From Corythucha ciliata (lineage: Eukaryota > Arthropoda > Insecta > Hemiptera > Tingidae): a DNA stretch of 64,000 nt. The stretch lies in the NCBI GenBank assembly GCA_038030265.1, contig CM075938.1, positions 18,391,009-18,455,008 on the forward strand. Direction: 5' to 3'. The position numbers and the translations under genes are program-made. Shown one piece after another: positions 12,701 to 21,555 of the stretch (positions are counted from its first letter, which is position 1; every line of letters begins with the position of its first letter). Below the pieces are notes generated by a model, which made no database searches, had not been told where the DNA came from, and saw only the letters and a program-made list of their open reading frames with translations.

Positions 12701-13825
12701 GCAAAGGTAAGGTTTGGACGGTGTGAAAAAAATGTTTAAAAGCCTCTAATGAAAAATGTTTTTGCTCAGGTACAACTGTGAAAGATGCGATTATTCGGTG
12801 AAATACTACGCGAATTTCACTCAGCACATGAAAAAACACGAAGAGTGCGAGGCCAATAGGAAAAAACTTGCGGAGACACCCAGTGCGTCCGACGACAGTG
12901 CCATCGATGCCACCACCCATGAAGCGTCTACCGATGAGTCGTCGTCGAAAACGGTGGCCGTCGGTGAGCCGGCACAGCGGCGTAGCTGCGCCGCCGCCAA
13001 AACTATGAAAATGTCGACGGCCGAACAACAAACGTTGATGATCCTTCAACAGAGGCGAATAGCGGCAGGGGGCGCCGTTGGCAGCTCTACAACAGGCGGT
13101 GGTGACCACCGTGACGCTCCCGCCATTAATCGTTGTCCTCACTGTCCGTATACGAACAGTCGGAAGGACGGTGTTGCGAGCCACGTTCGTTGTCATGCCG
13201 ACAAAGGAGCAGCTTATACCTGCAAATACTGTGACTACAACGTGCCTCAGCTTCATTTTCTCAGGGAACACGTCAAGACTCATTTTATGGCGAGCAAATA
13301 CGTCAAACCCGACGCTTACATGAAAGTGAGTAAAAACCCCATTCCACCCCACCCCCTGTCCACTAAATTTCGCACTCGTCTCTCATTCCACAGATTGAAC
13401 GAATGGAAATATGGGCCGAACCACTAGTAACAACCCCCGACCAACAACACCCACCTCAATCAAACGCCAAATTTCTCGTTTTTAAAGACCAAGGTGACAC
13501 CCAAAAAAACCCCCAAAAACGATTCCTTCCCCATTCAACACATCTCGTCGCCTCCGATGACGCCACCTCAGGTCGCGTCTATATCAATTTAAAAACCGGC
13601 GAAGAAGCGGTTGAAATGGACGAAGATGACACGAAGTTGGCGCAAGACGACAACACGGAGGTGAACGACGAAGAGATTGTGGATGAGGGGGAGGAGTGCT
13701 GCAGTGTCCCCGAGAAGAAACAAAGATTAGAGTTAAGTGAAAAGGATACCACCGATAATTCTAACGTTGACTCCGCCGAGGAGGCCTCCGAGTCCGAACA
13801 TTTTGACTTCGGAGAGTCTCACTAA
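3205..13825 (+). CDS. Multi-C2H2 zinc-finger protein (5' partial, 12 exons)
   Basis: Probable nuclear DNA-binding or chromatin protein. Exons 3205-3757, 3838-4439, 4504-5381, 5450-5498, 10797-11012, 11083-11436, 11500-11660, 11726-11907, 11967-12308, 12382-12706, 12770-13325 and 13394-13825 all have GT/AG borders. They join in one frame with no stop: 4,650 nt, 1,549 codons plus stop. I count about 19 C2H2-type fingers, several rebuilt exactly across splice junctions (exons 1/2, 3/4, 7/8), which supports the model. Finger 2 is degenerate (C2HC). Most fingers come in pairs of the CxxCxY...H type with long acidic or Ser-rich linkers. Low-complexity stretches: poly-Pro, poly-Gly, poly-Glu (about 4060-4125), poly-Asp (about 5132-5170). 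The last exon is an acidic tail without fingers. The 5' end and start codon were not found. The family is clear; the orthologue was not recognised, so no symbol is given. Confidence 0.88.
3838..4439 (+). CDS. Zinc-finger gene exon 2
   Basis: Follows an 80-nt intron with acceptor TTTTTCCAG. It completes finger 1 (HMKHQKSH), carries a degenerate C2HC finger (CRHC...HLTC), then a run of about 19 mostly Glu residues and a proline-containing linker. Donor AAG|GTAAAA. Antisense reading frames across the Glu run are poly-Ser or poly-Phe shadows. Confidence 0.85.
4504..5381 (+). CDS. Zinc-finger gene exon 3
   Basis: Largest exon, after a 64-nt intron. Fingers 3 (FKCPHC...HIVGH), 4 (FQCSLC, with a long spacing to its last His), 5 (WKCKKC...HVRDH), 6 (FMCETC...HMEKH) and the first half of 7 (FKCQHC). 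A basic stretch (KRKK) and a run of about 14 Asp residues from (GAC/GAT)n lie between fingers 5 and 6. Donor AC|GTGAGT. Confidence 0.88.
5450..5498 (+). CDS. Zinc-finger gene exon 4 (49-nt mini-exon)
   Basis: Only 49 nt. It completes the threonine codon split by the previous intron and supplies the second half of finger 7 (ELSEHIDSH), ending DHPDGP before donor CCA|GTAAGT. It is required for the finger to fold, so the call is strong despite its size. Confidence 0.82.
6011..6760 (+). mobile_element. Family-A repeat element, copy in large intron
   Basis: Starts at AGTGCATTTCATTCTGAA (a hairpin with its own complement), has two internal units spaced 294 bp apart (TAGCACG at 6109, its variant at 6403), and ends with a tail carrying ATGAAATGCACTCTTTCC, the inverted counterpart of the start. 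No coding capacity seen. Confidence 0.65.
6770..7137 (+). repeat. GCGAATTAGCG degenerate array
   Basis: Same short-period family as 1-620, in the intron; includes the GTTGCCTTTAGAAG landmark. Confidence 0.65.
7314..7441. mobile_element. MITE with GGGGCCTTATTCTG-type ends
   Basis: Interrupts the minus-strand tRNA-like copy between its 3' stem and its tail. Ends CTGGGGCCTTATTCTG and CGGAATACGGCGCCAG are imperfect inverted repeats, and a GCGGCATTTT/AAAATGCCGC pair lies inside. The uninterrupted plus copy shows the empty site. Confidence 0.55.
7441..7511 (-). repeat. tRNA-like core (pseudo-tRNA), minus strand
   Basis: Has a D-arm (TAGCTCAGTTGGTAAGAGCA), a 5-bp anticodon stem and a T-loop GTTCGAATC. 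The anticodon loop CGCGAAA lacks the conserved U33, and the 3' acceptor strand is cut by the MITE. Not a working tRNA. Confidence 0.6.
7599..7672 (+). repeat. tRNA-like core (pseudo-tRNA), plus strand
   Basis: Uninterrupted 74-nt cloverleaf-like sequence with D-arm, T-arm (GTGGG/CCCAC) and a partly paired acceptor (CTCT/AGAG only). It shares the abnormal CGCGAAA anticodon loop, so it is a tRNA-derived repeat head rather than a gene. Confidence 0.6.
7956..9426. repeat. 1.47-kb palindrome built of tandem ~135-bp units
   Basis: The left arm (7956-8680) is mirrored by the right arm (about 8690-9426). Each arm has at least four diverged units of about 130-142 bp, marked by TTAACCGGAAGAACATAGTC and CTGCCTGGGGCATTTGCCC. 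Outer ends match at GAGAGCTAGCGACAGTCC and its complement. No coding capacity. Confidence 0.85.
9460..10340 (+). repeat. GCGAATTAGCG degenerate array
   Basis: Long stretch of the short-period family inside the intron, up to the MITE at 10377. Confidence 0.7.
10377..10528. mobile_element. 152-bp MITE-like inverted repeat
   Basis: Perfect 19-bp ends: AAGCATGCATAAATCTGTA at 10377-10395 and its complement at 10510-10528. Non-coding. Confidence 0.65.
10797..11012 (+). CDS. Zinc-finger gene exon 5
   Basis: First exon after the 5.3-kb intron. Phase-0 acceptor CGTAAACAG, then fingers 8 (FACYDC...HSKRH) and 9 (HRCHKC...HVRLH), ending at CCT|GTACGT. The long minus-strand frame over this stretch is a shadow. 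Confidence 0.85.
11083..11436 (+). CDS. Zinc-finger gene exon 6
   Basis: After a 70-nt intron ending TGTGGTTAG. Fingers 10 (YKCRHC...HEKGH) and 11 (LRCPEC...HLKFH), then an acidic/Met-rich linker ending ELKDK at donor AAG|GTAAGG. Confidence 0.82.
11500..11660 (+). CDS. Zinc-finger gene exon 7
   Basis: Highly charged linker (Lys/Glu-rich, probably helical) followed by most of finger 12 (FCSICP...MDIHTR). The 63-nt intron before it (11437-11499) has GT/AG ends but is a multiple of three and has no in-frame stop, so the two exons may also be read through as one. Confidence 0.72.
11726..11907 (+). CDS. Zinc-finger gene exon 8
   Basis: Completes finger 12 (last His in RFHE) and encodes finger 13 (YRCDSC...HLKVH). 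Acceptor CGTTTTTCAG, donor G|GTAAGC. Confidence 0.85.
11967..12308 (+). CDS. Zinc-finger gene exon 9
   Basis: After the shortest intron (59 nt). Acidic linker with an Asn run, then fingers 14 (FACSKC...HQTLH) and 15 (HRCKYC...HEYVH). Donor AAAC|GTAATT at 12308; reading on would hit a TAG near 12359. Confidence 0.8.
12382..12706 (+). CDS. Zinc-finger gene exon 10
   Basis: Acceptor CATATATAG restores the frame exactly (C|GA = Arg). Ala-rich linker, then finger 16 (YKCHKC...HLSLH). Donor AG|GTAAGG. Confidence 0.8.
12770..13325 (+). CDS. Zinc-finger gene exon 11
   Basis: Fingers 17 (YNCERC...HMKKH), 18 (NRCPHC...HVRCH) and 19 (YTCKYC...HVKTHF). A roughly 100-residue Ser/Thr/Ala-rich linker separates 17 from 18. 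Donor AAA|GTGAGT. Confidence 0.86.
13394..13825 (+). CDS. Zinc-finger gene terminal exon
   Basis: No fingers. Begins IERMEIWAEP after acceptor TTCCACAG and runs into a strongly acidic Asp/Glu-rich tail, ending GESH before TAA at 13823-13825. An acidic tail after a finger array would suit a transcription regulator; that is inference. Confidence 0.85.
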   Translation: MERMEIWAEPLVTTPDQQHPPQSNAKFLVFKDQGDTQKNPQKRFLPHSTHLVASDDATSGRVYINLKTGEEAVEMDEDDTKLAQDDNTEVNDEEIVDEGEECCSVPEKKQRLELSEKDTTDNSNVDSAEEASESEHFDFGESH

Positions 13826-13926
13826 GAAACAGAGGGTTACCATTTCAATTTGTTTTATTATTTAATTTCAATTTTTACCTTCAGAAACAAAAGATTACCT
13901 TTTATTTAAGTTATTATTTTATGAGT

Positions 13927-13932
13927 AATAAA
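13927..13932 (+). terminator. Polyadenylation signal of the zinc-finger gene
   Basis: AATAAA about 100 nt after the stop, in an AT-rich 3' UTR (13826 to about 13950). Confidence 0.6.
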
Positions 13933-13950
13933 ACAGAAGTCAAAAGTTAT

Positions 13951-14674
13951 TTGAGCGAACGCTCTGCATATTTAGTCGTATAAAAAACAAAACAAAAGGT
14001 GTGTGAAGTTTACCAAATTTTATTATATAAGAAGTTAAATGTTATCATTTTAAGCAATGTTTCTCATTTGTGTAAATATAGAAATATTTAAATTTTGTTT
14101 CAGAAATGTGTGTACGACCTTCAAACCATTCCTGAAGCATGGGTGGGGGTTGTTTCAAGTCATCAGTTTTGATGTAGAGAGGGGGTGGGGTAGAGCTGTG
14201 AAAAAAACACGTAATTTGGCCATTTTGAGCTTGGAAAAAAGATTAATTTTGTGAATTTGAAACGTCGAGTTAAGTAATAGTGGAAACAATTAGAAGAAAA
14301 GGTGAATTACGACAAACAAAAAAAAAAAAAAAATGGATTTAAAGGCACAGAAAATGGTTTTTTCGCATTCAAATTCCAGAAATCGGTTCCTCCCAAACGT
14401 CGTAAATGCATCACGGGCCAACCTGGCGTACAGCAAAGAGTTTTCTCTTCGGGGGGGGGGGGGGTGAGGGGAGATTTTCTATAAATTAAACAGGTAATTG
14501 GCTGAGATGTTTTCATTTTGCCCAAAACTTGTCAAAAATTTGCCCCTCCCCCTAACGTAAACGGTAAATGGGGGCATGATCCTTGGCTCCCCATGGAATG
14601 GTGTGTCCCCCCCCCCCTTTGGTGATTTACTTATTTTTATATCGTTTACTACTATTATTATTATTATTATCTTA

Positions 14675-14705
<31 letters not shown>

Positions 14706-15307
14706 CATTATTACGGAAACGAAAAACGTGACAAAAGCGGTCGTGGATGCGTTTCGTGGGGCATTCAGCATGAAGAGACATTTTCTGCCCCCTCCCCCCC
14801 CCGCATCGATCAAATGGCCCCACGTCATTTGAAATGAATTTCCCCAATGGTTTTCTCCCACTTCCTTTGTTCGCTAAAGTTGCCCTATATCCCTCCCCGC
14901 TCAATGACTGTGGAGTGGAACAGTGTCGACTTCACCCCCTCAATGTGCGGCAGGAATTGGAAGAAAACAAAAATTCAGTCAGTGTCATAGGAAATTTTCT
15001 GTTTTGCTAATTCACAGCCCAAACCGCTTACAATGTATATCGATTTCGTTTAAAGACCCTGTTCCCACACTTGGACCGTTAATTCCAGAGGCGCCTCTAA
15101 TCTAGCGAGGCGCAGAGTTTAGGTTTTCGATGGAGGGAGGGGGCGAAGGGCAAAATTAGCTGGGCCTAGATAGCGGGAGGGTTAAGAGGGTATAAACATT
15201 ATGTAAGCGCGAGAAACGAAAGTTATATCGTTACTGGAAAGGCCAAGTATCGTAAGCGCTACTTGGCCAAATTTACAGGAGATGCATTTTTCGTTTAGGA
15301 CAACTTA
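13951..15307. other. Intergenic, no gene seen
   Basis: Between the zinc-finger gene and the Harbinger element. Contains homopurine runs and an (ATT)n microsatellite at about 14650-14716. Open frames across the microsatellite are artefacts. Confidence 0.5.
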
Positions 15308-15567
15308 GGCCCTTATTTATGAACGTTCCTTGAAGCTTCCTTGAGTCAAGGCCTCCTTGAGAAGCCTTCCATGACAAGTTTTCGTATTTATGAAACTTCC
15401 TCGAGATGAAGGCTACCTTGACTTCAAGGAAACCTTGGAAAAAATCGTTCCTTCAACCAAGGTAGCTTGTGATCTGCCTTGAGGCTTCCTTCACTCCATT
15501 ATCTACTATCTCCAATTTGGTTTCGCGTTGCGAAAGTCAAGTTCAAGAAGAAATATTAAAAAAAATT

Positions 15568-16817
15568 ATGGAAGGAAATGATGACTTCGTAGAATATTTG
15601 CTCCACTTGCGAGAAATAAATTTTCGGGGGCCAAGAAGACCATTGCGAGACATGGAAATCCCATTGGAGATGTTTGAAGAACACCATTTCTTCAATAGGT
15701 ACCGGTAAGTGAAAATTGTTAATATACTAAACCGCACGTTCATCTATGGCCAAATCAGGAAATGTTTTAGCCTACGTGATTCATTCCAACGCAATATTTT
15801 TCCAGATTTTCGAAAGATGCTTTTTTAAGGCATATTTTTCCTTTGGTGAAGGACGAACTCGAATCTACCTGGATGAGAGGAAGCCCAAAGCCAGCTATTG
15901 TGAAGGCCCTCGCAGTTATTCGCTTCTATGCGACTGGTAAATTTCAGGTGAATATCCAGATGACAGGTGAGCTCTTCTTGTGACGGTGGCAGCAACTTTT
16001 ATACCTTTGTATTTTGCAGATTGATGCTGGTGACCCCCATGGCATGAGCCAACCAACCATTTGCCAGTTGGTTAAAAAATGTCCTTCACTTTAGCCCGCC
16101 ATCTTCCCCGTTTTGTGAGATTTTCGCATGATCTAGGGAGAGTGGTCCAAGAGTTCAGATCGAAGGCGAATTTTCCGGGAGTGGTTGGGTGTATAGATTG
16201 CACGCACGTGCCAATTCAATGTCCCAGCAGAGAGGGGGGTGAAAGCTTCCGCAATAGAAAAGGATACTTTAGCATAAATGTGCAAGCGGTTAGCGGTCCC
16301 AATGGCGAAATTGTCGATGTTGTAGCTCGATGGCCTGGTTCCGCCCATGACTCACGAATTTTCAATAACAGCTCCCTCAAATTAAAATTTGAGCGAAGAG
16401 AAATTCATGGCATCATGTTGGGAGACAGCGGATACGCACAAACGCGTTACCTCTTCACACCTATTCTGAACCCCCAAACCCCGGTCGAAGAGAGGTATAA
16501 CACGAGTCATATTCTCACAAGAAATACCGTAGAGAGAATGTTTGGCGTATGGAAGAGGAGATTCGCCTGCTTACGCAGAAAATTGGCAAACAATACAACG
16601 ACGATTCTCCACATCATGTCTGCGTGCGCTGTTTTCAACAACATAGCAGTAAGCTGCCGTCGAATATATGGTTCCTGATACTGATGATGAATCCGAGAAT
16701 GAAATCGAAAATTATACCTTGGCCCCTGCACCACTAAATCAGCCCGCTAATGAGTTAGGATCGCTAATTCGAAGGCGATTTATTGAACATGCAGCACTTC
16801 AATTGATGTTGAAATAA
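15568..16817 (+). pseudogene. Harbinger (HARBI1-like) DDE transposase, frameshifted
   Basis: Exon 1 15568-15704 (starts MEGNDDF), exon 2 15806-15947 (ends RFYATGKFQ), exon 3 from 16020. Exon 2 and the start of exon 3 (GMSQPTICQLVKK) match the helix-turn-helix region known in HARBI1. The DDE nuclease lies in 16079-16678: D in GCIDCTH, D in LGDSGY, E in NTVERMFG (residues 40, 116 and 152 of that frame), plus WPGSAHDSRIF. Two breaks: a slip in the A run at 16074-16079, and another near 16668, after which the usual tail (GSLIRRRFIEH) continues in another frame to TAA at 16817. Normally cuts and pastes the element in the nucleus with its Myb partner. Now inactive. Confidence 0.85.
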
Positions 16818-17402
16818 TTAGGTAATAAATTGTCCACCCTCAATTCCTTTGTAAAAATATTTTCTTAAAACAACAATAAAATACTACGACTTCATTTCTA
16901 AAAACGCTGCGAATTATCGAACAATGCCTTATTATTTCGACTGTTTATGGGTTTATTATTCATGTATGTAGTCAAATCCGGCTTGAAATTACATGAAAAT
17001 CGACACCCCACACCCCTATGATCCCAAATCCTTTGAAAATCCCCATTTTGGACCCGCTTTTGACCCATAAAACCCCAGGGAGTTATTTGATTAAACTGAT
17101 CAGATGTTAGGACCAACTAGATCCCAAATGGAGTCTATGTGGGAAAGAACGAGTTTTTTCGAGCAATCCTAGGGCAAGATATGGCCCGGACGGCGGACGG
17201 ACATTTTTTTTTTTTTTTTTTTTCAGATTTGGATTCTATGCACTTTGAAACGTAAAACTACAAATTTTGAGGGGGGGTCAAAAAATTGTTTTGCGATACG
17301 ATTACGAAGACTTATTATTGAGAAATAATAAGTCAAAAAGTTGAAATATCATTTTATTTCAGAGTTCTAGGTTTGTCAGAATTCTATAAAACTTGTAAAA
17401 AC

Positions 17403-18944
17403 CTATAACAATGCATTTTGTTTTTTTAGAGCCTCCAGTTCGAGAGCCCACTTTCTTCGTTTGTACTCCATCTCTTCTTCCTCATATCTTCTTTTCATTT
17501 TCATCAGCTCGACATGCTCTTTTTGCTCTTCAAGAGCTAGATAAGGTGGAGTTCACGGTCGAACTTCATTTGTTGCCGCACCCAAAGCGTTCTTTCACGC
17601 GCTTCTACCTGTATCAATTTATTGTAACACGCTAATGAGTATGGTAAAACAAATCAACTTTTTAGCAAATTCTACAAATATTTTCTACAGCTTTTGAGAA
17701 TTAGAGAATGTTGCCTTCAATTTAGTTTCTACTACAACTGCGTACAAAATAAGCACCCTTGCCCACCAGACCTGTACAACGCGTTCTGACCGAGAGCGCT
17801 GGGTTGCTGGGCGTGCACTACCACATGGCCTTTCGAGTTCCTGGTTGGTTTCTAAATTAAAGACAAATATTTCAAACTGGTATTTGATGACCTGTTTTTG
17901 TTGATAAACTTTTCACTGAGATTTTTTTGTTTGTTTTTCTGTGGACCTGAAACTTTGGTACTCTGGCTCCGGCTCACATTGAAACATTATTTTTTTAAAT
18001 TTCATGAAAATAAATTGTAGAAGTAAAACGGCCTTTACATGCAAGTTTTAAAAAGCTGAGCTTAGGGCTTCAGCCAATCAGAGCATTCCGAGTCCACAGC
18101 GCAGAGCACTCTGATTGGTTGAAGCCCACAGCTCAGCTTTTAAAGCTTGCACATGAAGGCGGCTTAAATGATTGTTAGGGTGCATACGGGAGTAATTGGC
18201 GCTCGATTGGACCTCTTGGGCTGGAATACTCTCAGAAGGACCTGCAAAACAACAACACGAACCGTAAGAGGAATGAAGAAAATGAGGAGCGCCCCCTGCC
18301 TCACACTCACTTTCCATAGGGACAAGTACTCCGTCATCTTGGAGAACAAAATTCACAGCCTCGGCCATGGCTGCTGTGTCATTGTCGACTGCTCCCTGAA
18401 TTTCGCTGGCGACACATTCGAGCAGGAAGTCGTCTGCCTCCTCATGGCCCGGAGATGGTGGGGCTCTCCCCCCCCCCCTACGAATGAATTGAAAATTACG
18501 TACTTTCAATTGTCGGATTTGTCCGCCAATTTGTTAAAATGAACTACTTTATATGCTATTTAGTAACATAAAAGTATTTTATGAGGAAATCTGACCTGTT
18601 TTCATAATTTCTTTCTTGTGGTCAGCCAGCTCCTTTCTTACCGTTTTCATGTTGTCCCACAATTTTTTTAACTGTTTTGCGTTTCTCTAGGAGAATATTT
18701 AACAAAATGATAAACCGCAATCACCCAGTTCAAGGAGAAAAATTAATATTTTAAAAGTTCAACTTACCGGGGCATGCTCCGGGACTTCATTGAACTCTTG
18801 TTCAATTTTGAGCCACCCGGAGGCTTTCTCCTGAGATGACCGGGCATCCGTGTTTTTATTTTCCACGACGTCTTTGTATTTACCGACCAACGATTTTAAA
18901 AAGTCTTTTTCGATTTGAGAAAACACAACTCTTCTGCCGGGCAT
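17403..18944 (-). pseudogene. Harbinger Myb/SANT-like protein, copy 1
   Basis: Minus-strand exons: 18944-18768 (starts MPGRRVVFSQIEKDFLKSLV), 18686-18596 (RNAKQLKKLWDNMKTVRK), 18477-18311 (acidic, HEEADDFLLECV) and 18241 leftwards. A final piece at about 17613-17403 encodes a charged coiled coil (ALEEQKEHVELMKMKRRYEE), with one frame change near 17535. Exons 1 and 2 form the Myb/SANT-like DNA-binding domain of the second Harbinger protein, which helps the transposase recognise ends and enter the nucleus. The G run that opens exon 3 has 10 bases here against 11 in the copy at 29637, which breaks the frame; a MITE at 18029-18165 cuts the 3' part. Confidence 0.72.
18029..18165. mobile_element. 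Small palindromic MITE in Myb-like gene
   Basis: Inverted arms built on AAAAGCTGAGCT and CAACCAATCAGAG fold the 137 bp into one hairpin. The same insertion is present at about 29189-29325, so it predates the segmental duplication. Confidence 0.65.
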
Positions 18945-18945
18945 T

Positions 18946-19880
18946 TGCGGGCTGAAAAGGAGCGAGAAAGTAGGTGTTTTCCCGGCTAGCCCGGCAAAGT
19001 ACCGATTTTTTGTTCTTCACTTGTTTTTATTAAATCATCTGGAGGTTCTCCCTTTTTCTTCTTCTTCTTCTTCTTCTCCTTCTTCTTTTTCTAATGAAGC
19101 CCCCGAACAGAACGCCCCAAATGAGAATACACTGCGATAGAACAACATACAATTTATTATTTAAAAAATTAATTTAATTGGGAAGTACATAAAATGTTGC
19201 ATTATTAAAAGAGCAGTTTATAAACGATATGCCTGAAAAAAAAGAAAGAAAAAATCTCTTTGTTAATAGGAGATCTGAATACCTCATCAAATAAATTTAC
19301 ACCACTTTTCGAAGTCCTCGAACTGTTTTTCATATTTTTTGCGCGACTTCGTTGGCAATAAATCTAAAGAAATTGCCTTTGCCGCTCCGCGATTTTTTCA
19401 GGCGTGGAGACATCGACGGACTCGCCACTTGAACCATTAGAACACTCCTCGAAATCACTCATATCGAACGAAAAGACCATACACTATAACTTCAACAAGC
19501 TACACGCGACTGTAATAATGCATTCGAATAATTTTGGTTACGGCTCAGCCGGACTTCATTTATTTCCCCCTTCCAACTCTATAATGGACAGTTGCACCTC
19601 GCACTCATGAACAAATCACTAGCGGCTTTCAAATTCCTCTGTCTTTCATTTTTTGTACACCTACTTATTTTAGGATTTGATTTAAAATTGATTAATTTCG
19701 CTTCATGTATGAAAAAAAATAGTATGTGCACCTCGCTGAGAAAGTGGTTTGCCGTCCTCGAGTTTGGCCGGCCTCGCCTTCGGCTCGCCCGTCCAACCTC
19801 TCTCGGCCCGGCAAACACCCACTTTCTCGGCTAGGTACACAATATACTATTTCGATTTGAGAAAACACAACTCTTCTGCC
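18946..19880. mobile_element. 0.9-kb insertion in copy 1 only
   Basis: Copy 2 runs straight through this point (30104). The insertion is flanked by about 35-bp direct repeats of the Myb-gene start (TTCGATTTGAGAAAACACAA at about 18909 and 19853). It carries a (TTC)n tract near 19058 and a recombinase-like gene remnant. GC-rich palindromic stretches lie near both ends. Confidence 0.55.
19287..19462 (-). pseudogene. Tyrosine-recombinase-like N-terminal remnant (Crypton-like)
   Basis: From ATG at 19462 (MSDFEECSNGSSGE); after one frame change it continues with LLPTKSRKKYEKQFEDFEKW and stops at 19287. The KSRKKYEKxFEDFxKWC pattern resembles the core-binding (SAM-like) N-terminal domain of tyrosine recombinases from Crypton-type elements, common in arthropod genomes. 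No catalytic domain is present. The assignment rests on about 27 residues of motif memory. Confidence 0.4.
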
Positions 19881-20224
19881 GGGCATCTTTCAGTGAAATT
19901 TTTATTCATAAAATGATTTTATATTCAATTCAAACTAGATCATTTATTTCACTAATGTACTGGCGCACTAAATGAAACGGCGCTTTCCATTGGTTGAATC
20001 GGCGTCTAGGGAAAACTAGATAGTAAATCGTTCCTTGTTAGTCCCTTGAAGGCGACCTTGGTAAAGGAAGCCGTGAGCCAAGTGAAGGAACGTTTCTAAA
20101 TACGAAAAATGGTCAAGGCGTCCTTCTCAGCAAAGGGCGCCTTTCTCCAGGACGCCTTGACTTCAAGTCGAGGAGCTGTTGAAGGAACGTTCATAAATAC
20201 CGTCCTAAATCTCGTCTGATTCTC

Positions 20225-21177
20225 TTGAAAATTCGTGTAAGTGACTCACTCTAATTATTTTCATAATTTCAAAACTTTCTACTGTGAGCAAGATAATTTT
20301 TAAAAATGTTTTGTCGCTTACGATCGAACAAGGGAAAACAAATTCTGTTCTTCGGTGGATACGATTTAGGAGGTTACGTTTACTGAATCAGCTCACTGTC
20401 GCTTACGTTTTCCCGTGGAGGGTTAAATTCATTAAAAAATTTAAACAAATAGCCGTTTTCTACTTGTACTATGGCTAGTCATAAAAAACAAAACATACGT
20501 AATTGAACACATTGCACGTCTAAGAATAACAATGCAATTGCACGTCTATAAGAACAACAACAGTAAAGTCACCAATTTTGGCATGCATCGAAAGCTATCA
20601 ATGATAGCGGCCTGGTGTTGGTTGCATTTTCGTTGTATAAATACGTGGACAGAATAGGTCTGTTCGCGGAGAAAAAGTGTAGGGTAGGGTAGTGTAGTGT
20701 AGTGTAGGGTAGGTTGGGGTAGCTGGTGTAGGCGAGGGCAGCGAGGATTTTTTTGTTACGCGCACGCTTTCAGAGCAGCCAGTGTAAATTCATAACAGTC
20801 TTTTTTTTTCTCACTCCTATGCATGTTAGATAAGAGTTATTATCATTTATAACAAAAAAATGGAGTAACTTCGGGCAGCCCGGAGTAGCTCTGAACTCAT
20901 CCCGAACGCTCTAGCACTCGCTACACTAACCACACTCGTCTGCTCGCGAACGCTTTTCGGGCGCCCAAGTGTACCCTCGGGCAACCTAGTCTCGCGAACA
21001 GACGAAATGAGTTTCATTGATCTTGTTGGAGGGGCGTTGGCGTTTAAGAAGTTTTATTTTAAATAAAAAGCGGAGAAAGAAAAAAAAGGTTCTTTTATAC
21101 GGCAAAAAACGTAAAAAGTATTTTTTTAGAACAATAACATGTGACGCAGAATATTTTCAAGTTAACCACCTTCAACA
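20225..21177 (-). mobile_element. Copia LTR remnant, copy 1
   Basis: Read on the minus strand, a purine tract (AAAGTGGGAG) ends at 21178 and TGTTGAAGG starts the presumed LTR at 21177. It has a TATAAAAG box near 21100 and a C-rich tract with CTACCCTA-type repeats (about 20680-20730). The far end is uncertain. Repeated almost exactly at about 33030-33983. Confidence 0.5.
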
Positions 21178-21223
21178 CTCCCACTTTAACGAAAAAAATA
21201 TTCTGCGTTGATTCCATGTTGAT

Positions 21224-21325
21224 TCAAACATGCTTCAAACCACTTTGAGCGCATAATTTGTTGAACAATTCTCTTGGCAACGGCTTGGTGAGAATGTCGG
21301 CCAGTTGCAGCTCGCTTGGAACATG
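21224..21325 (-). pseudogene. Copia polyprotein C-terminal tail (RNase H end), copy 1
   Basis: Minus-strand peptide HVPSELQLADILTKPLPREL ... LKHV then TGA at 21226-21224. ADILTKPLP is the conserved end of Ty1/copia RNase H, immediately before the polypurine tract and 3' LTR, as found here. The rest of the retrotransposon is missing; the frame is joined directly to family-A sequence. Confidence 0.72.
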
Positions 21326-21553
21326 GAGTATGTGTACCGAATATGATGCTTCTAGAATCAACTGGTGATTTATAGTGATTTTTTGACCATTTCAACTCCT
21401 ATTTCCCCCCCTCCCTCTACCTCGACCGATTTGGCCCAAATGCAATACCGACCGGGGTCTTACTACTACTGATTTTTGTGCCAAAGCGCATTCCGCTAAA
21501 ATAATTTCTTCCGAGAGTTACCGTGCTAACAAGAAAACGACCATAATATTATA
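21326..21553 (-). mobile_element. Family-A element fragment
   Basis: One inverted 295-bp-type unit. The 5' end of the same element lies at about 24274-24357, after two Tc1/mariner-type insertions. Confidence 0.6.
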
Positions 21554-21555
21554 TA

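Larger units (their letters stand above)
15308..20205. mobile_element. PIF/Harbinger DNA transposon, both genes present but damaged
   Basis: The ends GGCCCTTATTTATGAACGTT and its near complement (AACGTTCATAAATACCGTCC at 20186-20205) bound the element. Flanking TTA and TAA fit the TWA target of this superfamily. It contains a plus-strand DDE transposase and a convergent minus-strand Myb/SANT-like gene, the canonical two-gene layout. A 0.9-kb insertion (about 18946-19880) and a small palindromic MITE (18029-18165) interrupt it. Confidence 0.8.

Noticed and set aside
12510..13352. 280-residue minus-strand frame
   Set aside because: Antisense to exons 10 and 11 of the zinc-finger gene, which have splice and finger support.
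3205..13825. Naming the zinc-finger gene as a REST/charlatan-like repressor
   Set aside because: Paired CxxCxY fingers and finger number alone do not fix orthology; it needs an alignment I cannot run.
14583..14904. Poly-Tyr/poly-Asn frames
   Set aside because: Products of the (ATT)n microsatellite.
20680..20735. Telomere-like GGGTAG/GTGTAG repeat
   Set aside because: Short, irregular and inside a Copia LTR remnant present twice; arthropod telomeres normally use TTAGG.
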